Below are positions 1 to 10,200 of a stretch of DNA of 64,000 bases, in pieces. A program made the position numbers and the translations under genes. Origin of the DNA: Poecilobothrus nobilitatus (taxonomy: Eukaryota > Arthropoda > Insecta > Diptera > Dolichopodidae); the NCBI GenBank assembly GCA_947095535.1, contig OX352773.1:157083271-157147270 (forward strand), read 5' to 3'. The notes under the pieces were generated by a model. The model searched no databases. It saw only the letters and a list, made by a program, of their open reading frames with translations, and was not told where the DNA came from. Each line of letters starts with the position of its first letter. Within the stretch, counting starts at the first letter, position 1.

Positions 1-991
1 AGCCACCGATGCTCCCGTATATTGTATTATAAACGAGTCAAAAACAATTTTTTATAAGTAGACAATTTGCATTTGCATATATTCAGGCGTACCTTCTGTT
101 TGCTTACTTAAAATTACGCTTAAAATTATTTCTTTTGCATTTGCATACAAAAATTTTAAAAAACTATCGTTTTCTTGCAAATTATAAACAAGTTTTTTTA
201 CAATTTCTATAACGATAAATATTTTAAAATAATATTATTAATTTATTTCTGTGAAAATTCTTTATCTTATGCGGTATTCCGAAAGAAAATTGAAAACAAT
301 AGAAAAAAAAAAAAAGAAAACAGTTCTAAAGCAAACAAAAATTCAAGTTTATTTTTGTGTATATTTAACATAAATAAAAGATACATTTAATAACAATTAT
401 AATAATATTATAACACTATTATTATATTATTATATTTGTTTAAAACTTATGTAAATTTGTAGTTCTATATTTTCTTCTAATGACAAAAAACAATGGTTTT
501 TGTTTTAAATTCTTAAATTTAATTCCCAAAAAAAAAAAAAAAACGATGCTAGTGTGATAAATTTAAATTTGTATCTATTATTTGTAAAATTTTATTTTCA
601 AGAAGAAATGTGTCAAAAAATTGATAAAAGTTTAAAAATAAAAGAAAATTTTTTAAAATTATTTTTTAGAATTGGATTCTGCAAATTATCTAATAAATTT
701 TAAGTATTAAATTTATTAAACAAAATATTTACAAATCAATATTTTAAGTTTTTCTTACGAAAACTTTTGCCAGATATTAGATATCTAAAGATATTAGGAT
801 ATAGATGAAATATACCTAGTATGTTAAAAATAAATATTTTAATGATTTTATACAGCCACAAGATATTATATTACAATTTGCAAAGTCAAAGTCTTTCAAA
901 ACAATCCCTTTTTGGCATAACTGATGCTTTTACATTCTTCGGTTCTTTTGATTAAATGATTTCATCAATATTGCAATCAAATTTTGAACAT
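1..991. other. AT-rich stretch without a recognised feature
   Basis: Low-complexity A/T sequence with A and T runs. The 71-codon frame at 175-390 is rich in Lys, Asn, Phe and Ile, as expected for a chance frame in this composition. No domain, splice pattern or repeat shared with the rest of the window was seen. Confidence 0.6.
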
Positions 992-1641
992 AATAAGTAG
1001 GGGCGGTACGAAATAAGTTCGATTCTAAAAATGAAATAACTCCGATTAAAAATTTACAATTTATGGAACTTATTTCATTATGAAGTAAGTTCGATAAAAT
1101 TACTAAAATTAAAAAATTAAAATAGAGTGAAAAAAACTGGTTTTAAAATGTTTGAAATTATAAATTTATTATAGAAGTTTACGGTAAATTCTTTTTTATA
1201 ATTATTGTATTCGATCATTTGATAGCAAGCAAAAAGTTTGTAAATTCCCCATAAACATCAATTGATATTATTAATGCATTCCAAAAATAATCTATATGAA
1301 ATACTTTTGGAATATCTATTATATATAATATTGTAACACAGCTTTTTTTAAGGCATGTGTTATGGAAGATGATTGCAATTTTTGCATTTTTCCTTCAGAT
1401 AAATCCATTTAAAATTATAACCGAAAATATATCTACAACCATCTCAACGGAAATATTTAATAGACGAAACTTTTTCAGTTGTTCCAAAAGGGTGTTTCAA
1501 ACAGCTATTAATTGTGTACATAGAATATTTTGAATATATATTGAAATATTTGAATAATATTTTGAATATTTATATATATAATATTTAGTCATATTTATAG
1601 TATAAAAATTTGATAAACAAATAAAAGGGAGATGCAAATTT

Positions 1642-1752
1642 TTACACGGAGACAAGCTTGTGACCGACCCGCTCGTGGCAGTCCGTCGCGGTCGCGGTTG
1701 TAATCTTTCGCCGCGGAATTTTATCACCGGATTTCACGTCGCGCATCCCCAT
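1642..1752 (-). other. GC-rich island with a 36-codon open frame
   Basis: Roughly 110 bases are far richer in G and C than anything within several kb. On the minus strand they hold an ATG-to-stop frame of 36 codons starting MGMRDVKSGDKIPRRK and ending HKLVSV. I do not recognise the peptide. No splice donor or acceptor is convincing at the edges. It sits inside the inverted-repeat element at 1002-2455, so a captured host fragment is possible. It could equally be an old CpG-bearing piece of another repeat. Coding status is unproven. Confidence 0.3.
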
Positions 1753-2343
1753 TTTACATATAATATTTTTCACGTTAAATATAAATATTAAATTCACATT
1801 TTATTTTCAGATTTTTCCAATTATTTTCATATTAATGAATAAAAAAACTCAAAAAGCGTATATCACTTTATTTTCATATATAAATGAGAATATTTTTAAA
1901 ATGGAACCAAATATAAGCATTATCGATTATGAAACTGCAATTCGAAAGACATTGGCAGTAGTTTTCACAATGACCAAATTGGTAGGGTGTTGATTTAATT
2001 ATGGTCAGACAATTAGCCGTAACCTAAGATTAAAATTTTAAGTATTAGCTAAATTCATTTCTACTACACCAGCTGTATTATCATTATATTTATAATATTA
2101 TAAATATAGGCTTTACCATTGATGCCATCAGAAAATATTGAGTTTGCTTTTAATCAGCTGAAATTGAACATTAAACTGCTTGATAGCGGGAATCAATTTC
2201 AACCATTTATTTCATGTTTCGAAAAACAATGGTTAAAGAAAGTAATCATCTTATATTATTTTATATTAAATAGCAGAATAATAATAAAAGTAATTCATAA
2301 TGAAATAAGTTCGATAAAATTATTAAAATTAAAAATGGAATAA

Positions 2344-2405
2344 GTTCGAAAAAATTTGATATTTTTTCGAACTTTTTCGATAAAAAATATCAAATTTTAT
2401 CGAAC
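2344..2405. repeat. Long hairpin near the right end of the element
   Basis: The left arm GTTCGAAAAAATTTGATA and following bases pair with a right arm whose reverse complement begins GTTCGATAAAATTTGATA. The stem is about 27 bp with one substitution and a two-base length difference, and the loop is about 6 bases. It lies just inside the right inverted repeat of the 1002-2455 element and contains the same TTCGAT-type subterminal motif. Confidence 0.7.
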
Positions 2406-2465
2406 TTATTTCACTTTTAATTTAGTTATTTCAATCGAAATTATTTCGTACCGTCAATAAGTGGG

Positions 2466-2876
2466 TCTTTACGAAAGATATTAGGGGTACGGACAGTGTT
2501 GTTAAATCCATCAACTCATTGCGACACAAGAGCTTTTCAAAAGTTTTTCGTTTTTTATTTTCAATTAAAAACGGTTAGAACAATGTACTTTAAATTTTGT
2601 ATATGTTTTCCTCTAATAAATCATTGCGTTAACTGTGATAACATTCTTGTAATTCGTTGACGCGTTCCGGTTCACCGATTCATCATAAAATATTATGTAA
2701 ATTGTAAAGAAACCATGTTCAGTTTTGCATTGAGCTATTTGACCGAAAAAAAGGCTTCAAGATTTCTTTTTTGCTTTTTACTTTATAAATTTTTTTTACT
2801 CCTTCAATTTCCATATTATTATTATTAACTATTTATTATCGGACTTCATATAAATGTCATATGCTTGTATATTTCA
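2466..2876. other. No recognised feature
   Basis: AT-rich sequence with T runs. Nothing recognisable was found on either strand. Confidence 0.5.
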
Positions 2877-3325
2877 TTTGCCTATAGTGTCATTTGACTG
2901 CAGTTTTTGCAAGTTGCCTGTATTATCATTTGACTGTTTCTAATTTGACTGTATTTCATTTGACTGTTTTTCATTTGACAGTATTTCATTTGAAACATTA
3001 ATAAAATACAATTATTTGACTGTATGCAAAACATATAACAAAACATAAAATACGCTCACACGTCGTAAGAGTTATTCCCTCTTACGACATTTACAGCCAC
3101 GCATGAACAGGAAATTTCTCTCCACATTTATGTGACAGGAAAACAAAAAAAAATTATAGGGGCGATTTTAGAGTTGACTACAAATGAAATCCAGTCAAAT
3201 GAAATGCAACCAAATAAAATACAGTTAAGTGAAAATACAGTCAAATGTAATACATTCAACATAATATAATACATCCAAATTAAAATACGGTCAAGTGATA
3301 TACAGCCAAATACAGTAGAAACACA
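2877..3325. repeat. Foldback made of CATTTGACTGTATTT-type motifs
   Basis: The left arm (about 2877-3030) carries seven or more spaced copies of CATTTGACTG, often followed by TATTT. The right arm (about 3183-3325) carries the inverted version, CAGTCAAATGAAAT-like, again several times. The two arms form a large imperfect palindrome around a centre holding a truncated SINE1 tail. There is no coding frame, and the ends and target duplication could not be fixed. The arrangement is that of a foldback-type element, which is inferred from architecture only. Confidence 0.6.
3055..3155 (+). mobile_element. SINE1 fragment, tail only
   Basis: Starts within the CACACGTCGTAAGAG segment and contains the hairpin GTCGTAAGAG / CTCTTACGAC. 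It continues through TTTACAGCCACGC, the CCACATTTATGTGACAG segment and an A-rich end. The tRNA-like head is missing. It occupies the loop of the surrounding foldback, so it either inserted there or was carried by that element. Confidence 0.75.
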
Positions 3326-3330
3326 GTAGT

Positions 3331-3500
3331 GTTGTCATAGTAACCCTATATAAATAATCACATCACAAAATGTTTCGTGCCGGAGAATGCCATGCCCTAC
3401 ACGTGCCCTATACGGCAGGTGCCGTGCCCTACTTTTTCTTTTGGATCCAGTCAGCTCCAGCAACCTGTTTTCACCACAGCCCTTTAAATGTTTTTCGTTT
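3331..3500. other. GC-richer patch with repeated TGCCCTA words
   Basis: Between about 3378 and 3430 the words TGCCCTAC, TGCCCTAT and TGCCGTGCCCTAC occur close together, with ACGGCAGGTGCCGT forming a short palindrome. A 72-codon frame starts at 3387 but shows no domain. It is probably a degraded element end or degenerate minisatellite. Confidence 0.35.
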
Positions 3501-3574
3501 TTTCGTTATCTTATCTATACGGTTTCACCAATTAAGTTCAAATTAGTTCCGTACCTAGTTACTTTAGTTGTAGA

Positions 3575-4360
3575 AATGAAATTGCTAACCAAGGAAGTTA
3601 TCTAGATTGATCAGAATCTGTTAACCCATACCGCCACGCGGATCTCTCAAAAAAAAAATTTTTTTCTCTCAAAGAAAAAATCGTTTTCAATTTTTGAAGA
3701 CGATTAAATGACTTTAAAAAACAAGTTTAACAAATTGTTGAAAAATTCCATTAACCGATTCCAGCGCTACAACCTTTTATAGCAATATTCGTCTTTTTAT
3801 CATCATTTCTATACAGTTCGCTGCAGTATCATTCTAGTACTACGACATTTTAAAGAAACTTTTATCTTTCATGATTATTTCTATTTGGTTCTACTATATA
3901 ATTTAATATATTTTGATAAAATATAGCCCCTGGCCAAAGAAGTCCGCTAGATTAATTTGATTACGGTTCGTTAGCTCTTTGTTAGCTTATGTCAATCTGT
4001 CAAAAAAAAAAATTTCTAAATAAATCGTATTAAATTTTTCAGGCTGCTTTAATGGCTTTAAAGAATAACTGTGATGATTTTTGCAAAATTCTCTTAATAC
4101 ATTTCAGCACAACGACAATTTAAAGAAACTGTTTTATTTTCATTATCGTGCCACCATGTAAACTTTATAGAAACTTACCTACTTAACAAAGCAGTTCGGT
4201 TAATTTCATTAGTTATGATTAGTGGGGTGCGTTACATATATCTGCAAAAACAAATTTCTAACCTAATCGCTTCCAATATTTCTGACGCTTAGCTTTCTAA
4301 TTAAAATTTTCAAAAATTGTTTTATTTTTCAAAATCACTTAAAGAATCTTTTTATATTCA
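3575..4360 (+). repeat. Degenerate direct repeat, about three copies
   Basis: Three successive segments begin with related words: CTAACCAAGGAAGTT (3583), TGGCCAAAGAAGTCCG (about 3930) and TTAACAAAGCAGTTCGG (about 4182). Each continues with an ATTnATTnnGATTA-like stretch, an A/T run and an AATCGTnTT word. The first two also share ATTTTAAAGAAACT near their ends. Spacing is about 347 then 252 bases. No coding capacity. Confidence 0.5.
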
Positions 4361-5695
4361 CATCTTTTTATATGTCAGTTAATTAAAAATTTGTACCTTA
4401 AGAGTATTATACCTTTTTTAAGCTTAAAGCGCTTGAATATGTCGAAATTGTAAAATACCCCCACCACAAAACAAAATTCAGATAGAAAATCTATTTTCAA
4501 GCATTTCTGTTTTATATTTATTTTACTCTAAAGTAATCTGATTTTATTTTTTCCTTTGTTCTTTTAATTTTTTTTTTATGAAGAAAAACATATAAACAAG
4601 GATGTCAAAAATTCCCATATTATATAAAAGAAGAGTAGGTAGCATTGTTTTGATAAAAGAAAAAAAAAAATAAAGAAAAATTTAAATTTTTATGACACGT
4701 CATGTAGAATATAATAAGATTTTTCTTTTCAAAACTTAAAATCAAAAAGAAGTACCTAATATTAATTTATATTATAAAATATAAAAGTATGGAACTTATA
4801 TGAATGCAAGATAACAAAATTCAAGATTTAAAAATTATCAAGGTTTAAAAAGTGAGCGACTTTATTTAAAAACAAAATTACGCATAGCAACTAGTAAAAA
4901 AAAATGTATATAAAATTTTTCTGCTTCGTTGAATTTTAAGTAAGAGTAATAATCTTGAAAATTTTATACGAGCATCGTAGAGGACTATTAATAACTGTTT
5001 GTTAAAAACTGGACTATTTTAAATATTTCCTTATATATTTTTCCAGCTTAATAGATCTTAAAATTATTCTTAGTCGATTTTTTCGCGTCTTCGCTTACAT
5101 GAAAAAATATTTGTTTGCAAAGTTTTAAACTGATTGATTCAACTTCATGAAGTTTTTGTATCTATTGACGTTCATTTTAAATCTTGAATTTTTACCTTGA
5201 GATCTTGAAAAAATTTTAAAAGTTTAGTCATTCCCAAGAATCCAGAAACACCTTGAGGAAATATAGTACATTAATAATTATTATAAAGGAAGTCACGTAG
5301 GTTTTAAAAACCTTATTATAGAAAGTTAAAAAAGGTTAACTTTTAAATTGATTTCTTATTTACAAACTAAGATTTTTAAGCACAAATAAAAAGTTATTAA
5401 AAATTTCGAAAACGCATCTAAAAATCTTAAAAATTATATAAATATATTATGGTGGTTTTGTGTTAGAAAACTACAATTTTTATGAAGTTTTTTGACAATC
5501 TTCATTTTTTTTTTCAGCTACCAGAACTGCTACTCCAATTGATCTCAAATTTCAGGGACATCAAGGAAACATTACAGAAACTTTTGTACCAATTTAAAAG
5601 GTTCTAACTTTTTTTCGAGAGCTATTTCAAATGCTTTGATTTGTCTCACCAAAACATGCTAAAAATAAAAAGAAAAGGTTAAAAAACATTCTAAA
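4361..5695. other. No recognised feature
   Basis: AT-rich sequence without conserved frames or repeats shared with the rest of the window. Confidence 0.5.
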
Positions 5696-5699
5696 TGTT

Positions 5700-5849
5700 T
5701 GTGACCGAAAAATACATTACAAAATTTAAAAAAAATCAGTTTTTGTAAGTTTTTATGTAGGTAATGGTAAACTGTGTAAAATAAAAAAAATGTTTCAGAC
5801 GAAAGCTTTTCAATTTGTTTTTAAAACAACCTGTCCAAACAAAAGTTCC
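5700..5849 (+). repeat. Dispersed repeat shared with 18560-18865
   Basis: Shares CATTACAA plus an A-rich stretch, then GTAGGTAATGGTAAA, then CAGAC and CTGTCCAAACAAAAGTT, in the same order as the segment near 18.6-18.86 kb. In both places a SINE1 copy lies nearby (immediately after it here, upstream at 18.0-18.2 kb). Identity unknown. Confidence 0.5.
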
Positions 5850-6020
5850 CCCAGGGGTCTAGAGCGTATAAAATACGCTGTAAACACCGAGGGAGTGTGG
5901 GTTCGAATCCCACACACGTCGTAAAAGTTATTCACCCTTACGACATTTACAGCCACGCCTAAACACGAAAGGCTGTGTAATTTCCTGTCCACATTTATGT
6001 GACAGAGGAAAGCATAAAAA
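5850..6020 (+). mobile_element. SINE1 copy, head shortened
   Basis: The B box matches the tRNA consensus exactly (GGTTCGAATCC) inside a perfect 7-bp stem, GTGTGGG / CCCACAC. The anticodon-like hairpin AGCGTAT-AAA-ATACGCT is also intact. The head before it is compressed to CAGGGGTCTAGAGCG, so the A box is damaged. The tail has the GTCGTAA / TTACGAC hairpin, GGCTGTGTAATTTCCTG, TTTATGTGACAG and a final A run. Minus-strand frames through it give a spurious GIRTHTPS-type peptide. Confidence 0.85.
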
Positions 6021-7198
6021 AAAAAGTTGAAAAGAGTTAAATGAAAATTGCAGTGTTATAGAGCACCGTTATGCGATAACTTCTTCATGAAACGTCACGC
6101 TCTGAGGTATTCGGAAGAATGTTCTAAATTTTCCTAAAAAAAAAAACATAAAATTTAATAAAACAAAGAAAAACTAATACTTAATTTTCATATAGTAAAG
6201 AAAAATTTTCAAAAAGGATATAAAGTGAGATTTTTTTTTTATTTTCAAGTTACAAATTCTTAAAAAAAAAACATAGATATAAACAACAGATCTTAATAGC
6301 TTTAAATTTTTCTTTGTGTGTTAAAAAAATTGCACTTAAGTTTGTGTTTTATTAAATACATTTTTTTTTTTTTTGAAAATTTTGATGCATAACGTGTAGA
6401 TATTCTCTAAAGTTCTAATGCAATTTATTTTCCCACAATGACACTAGAAAAATTTAATTTAGATATGCAAGTAGCTACTATTTTTCTATTACATGTGTTA
6501 ATACTTTATGCACTTTATATCTTAGAGAACACCTTATATTCGAGTATATCTAAATAATATAAGAGAGCTGTTAATGCGTCAGAGAATGAAACACAATGAA
6601 GATAATTAGTTTTGAAGATTCTTGTCAAATCCATTGAAAAAAAAAAAACTTCTAAATTCTTTTAGAAAATTTGAGTTTCATGAATTAACATCGGTTCAAG
6701 TAAGCATAAAAGTGGGAATATATTATAGTATAATATACGTGTATGTATTTAAATCATAATATAAAAAAAAAATACAAATCTAAAAGCTTGACAATTTTAT
6801 AAGCTGATGCTAGGAAGATTAAAAAAAAGAATATTAAAAATGTTCAAAGGAAAATTTTCTTTTCAAAGGTTGTTTTATCAGGATTAATATGAAAAAGTTT
6901 AAAAATTTTTTAATTTATACTAGTTGTTATGCAAATTTGTATTAATTATAATTTATGAATAAAAAAAAATGTCAACCTTATTTTTTTTAAATATGTATCT
7001 ATTTGTTTGAAAATCCTTTTTTGTTGATTTGAGATGATGCACAACCTCCCCAAGATTAGTGTAAACTTAAACGTGGACTAAAATTTTTTTCTATTATACT
7101 AGTATAAGAGTAGTAGGTATATAATCAAAGTGTATGTGATTAGTCATTTCATAATAAAAATAAATATGAAATAAAATAAAAACATTGCAATAAAAATA
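6021..7198. other. No recognised feature
   Basis: AT-rich sequence with poly-A and poly-T runs. No frame, relic or window-internal repeat was recognised. Confidence 0.5.
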
Positions 7199-7286
7199 TG
7201 GTGTAGTACTTAAAGACATGGTGAAATAGTACATGGGTCGGAATTCGAGTCCCCAAGTACCTAGACTAATTTTTTTTTTTTTTTTT
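7199..7286 (+). repeat. tRNA-like sequence followed by poly-T (possible SINE head)
   Basis: TGGTGTAGTAC at 7199 matches 10 of 11 positions of the RNA polymerase III A box. AATTCGAGTCC near 7242 matches 9 of 11 of the B box, at about tRNA spacing. A run of about 17 T follows, which could stop polymerase III. A full cloverleaf is not evident. It may be a decayed tRNA, a SINE head or chance. Confidence 0.4.
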
Positions 7287-10200
7287 GTATAATCAATAAC
7301 TTGAAAAATAGCGATAATAATACTATTTTCAGTGTACTAATTCTTTTAACATAAGTGCCATTGTACTAGTTTTTTAATATCCCCAAGTTTTTTAATGATT
7401 TCTTTACTCCAAAATTTTTTTTCCCTGTATGTATTAGGTTTAAGATGTTTTCTAATAACATTATTCAATAAAATAAAAATGTTATAACAGTTATATATGT
7501 ATTATTGTATTGTTCTTCTTATTGTAATCTAATACGAAATTTGTCACTTTCTGGAAAGTCGGAAGTCGAATAATACAAATCTATGCTATATTTTGATACC
7601 TACGTGACTTTTGTTGTTTTAGTGATAATCTTACCAAAACCATCAAAATAAATTGGAAGTTAAAAATCATGATATTATTCTAGAATAATAAGTAGATATT
7701 TCTTTTATTCGTGAAAAATCAAAAAATAAATAAAAACTTTTTACATATTTTGTAAGATTACACAATATAAAATATACCTACATAAAATTTAAAGATATAT
7801 CCTATAAGTATGCAATTTTTATAATATTATTTCTATTCTGAGATAAATGTTTGCGGTATCTTGGGGCTTAGTAACATTGCATCATTATTTGCATTTTCAT
7901 AATATCATACTTTCAAGAAGAAACTGTATTCCTCTTGCAGCTACGGAAACTTAATAATACAGTGAATATTTCATTTTTTTTATAACATTAATGTTTAAAC
8001 TTCTATTTCTAAAATACAGGCTGTCTTAAAATATTTTCTACAAATAAAAATTTTTTAACATCATATTAAAAAAGTATATCTAGTAAATTCAACTGCTCTA
8101 TGCAACTTTAGATAATCGCATCTAGGTATCAGTTAAATATGAAAAGTAAAGTGGAATCTGATCTAAGCTTATTCAGAATATTTTAATTTTAAGTTGCATA
8201 TTAGATACCTATTGTAAATCAAAACATTATAATATATATGGAGAGACTGTTTTATAGAGAGAAAAACTTTTTTTTTCAAAAGTAAAAAAAAATATGAAAA
8301 GAAAATTTTAGGAAATGATTTATTATTTTACAGTTGACAATCATATAACAAATAATAATAATAATATATATTTTACAACCTTAAGTAAAAATGAGAGATG
8401 ATGTGAATTATAAAATATCTTTTCCTTATTTATTTTTTTTTTTTGGTGTTTCTTTTAAAAAAAAAAAATATTTTGTAAAAACAATTTCATAAACAAAAAA
8501 GTTGAATTACAAAAAGAAGAATTTATGAAAATTTTCAAAAAATGGATTTGATAATGAAAAATACAGAAATTGTTATTTAATACTAAAATACTCAAATATT
8601 ATGCGAAACTTTTATAAAAAAACTGAAAACATTAAAACAATTTCGATTTTATTTTTTAAGTTAATCGATTTTTGATTTCAATTTAAAATGGTTGTAAATA
8701 ACAAAAAGAAAATAAAATTTATTTTACGATTGTTATTTTCTTAAAATTAAATTCGGAGGATAAAATATGATGTATAAATAATTATAGGTATATTATTTAA
8801 AATAAAAGGTTTTCCATATTTTAGTAATATTTGATTATTCAACATTTTGCGACGATTATAGCAATACGCAATACGTACCTACCTTTCATACCGTTTCAAC
8901 TTATTTTTAACAATCTTATGATAACATTACTTTTGTTACCATTTATATAAAAATGATTTTAGAAAAAGTCAATTAAAAAATAAAATTACTGTTCGTGTAA
9001 TTCTAAGTTTAACTTAAGTCAAACTTTGAACCAAGTAGCTGTGCCACTTGTAGTTTCATTAGTCTACTAATCTATGACTTAAACCTATCTAATGGAACTG
9101 ACAGTTTAAAAATAAAACAAAAAAACAATTTTTAACTAATAACTACTACAAATATATTGATTTTACAATAAACTAGATATGCTAATGGATTATTTTACAG
9201 TTAAATAGAAAAATTTTATTTAAGGAAAATTATTGCGGTTTGGTGGTTTGGTCAGCTAAAGTTGCAGTTTATTAATTGATCTAAAACGGTGTAGATTTTG
9301 AAAAAAAAAATTTGAAGTGATGAAAATATTATCAATAAATTTAAGAATAATGAGAACCTTAAGGTTTTTCAAATATAAAATTTTCTTCAAAGGAAATTTA
9401 TCTACTTTTTCCTTTTAAATACCTAAGTTAATTAAAAATCAATATCTTTTAATACAAACTTATCAAATAATTTATTACTTGATATTTTTGACAAACTTTA
9501 ATATTTTTTTTATATCCGCGGTAGCAATACAAACATACGTACGTATAGTCGTTCATAGTTCAAAGGAAGTTCATAATTCATAGTTTGCCTTTACGTTTTT
9601 CACATCTTCACGAAGAATAGGTATATATCGAAAAAAATATACATATTATATTCTTGCTCATGATTAAGTTTCAGACTGATTCTGCAGTGTACCTACGTTT
9701 TTCCATCCTTCTATTTTTATGTCCTTCCGAATCCTAATTCTAAAAATAATGGAGCTAGGGTTTTGAAAATTATCATTTCATTTTTGTATAAATGTTAGTT
9801 CTGCTATTGAAATTGGACAAGTTTGACGAGTATGCCAACTTTTTTTTTTATATGAGCATAACTCAGTAGTCGAATTAAGGTAGATATGGGAAATTTTTAT
9901 AAAAGATGATTAAGTTTTGTGGCAACCACTTCTGTAAAATTTAATTGATTTGGCGCATCGGAGTGGAGTAACTACCATACAACTTCGAAATTTACTTAAA
10001 TAAATGTTATAATATGTTATGTTCGTGCGGTCATTCTAGAGATGGCACACCCTACTGTCTATTTTACTGTAAATTTTGTTTTGATTTGCATCCAATATGG
10101 AATAAAACTGTAATTAAAAATATTTAAAAGTTAATACTTTATTAAATAGACTAAGAAGTAGTTGATTAAATGTAAAGATAAATTTTTTCCACTATAAATA

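Larger units (their letters stand above)
992..2465. mobile_element. Inverted-repeat DNA element with probable 10-bp target duplication
   Basis: The left end at 1002 reads GGCGGTACGAAATAAGTTCG. The reverse complement of the right end (finishing at 2455) reads GACGGTACGAAATAATTTCG, and similarity continues for a few more bases. The flanks are AATAAGTAGG (992-1001) and AATAAGTGGG (2456-2465), a likely target-site duplication with one mismatch. Copies of a GAAATAAGTTCGA-type motif lie inside both ends (near 1010, 1080, 2300, 2330, 2400). No transposase frame is present, so it is non-autonomous. A 9-10 bp duplication is typical of Mutator-like elements, but that assignment is inference. The middle carries a GC-richer island described separately. 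Confidence 0.65.

Noticed and set aside
5810..5992. 60-codon minus frame with GIRTHTPS
   Set aside because: It is the antisense reading of a SINE1 head; the same peptide type appears at 17947-18201 for the same reason.
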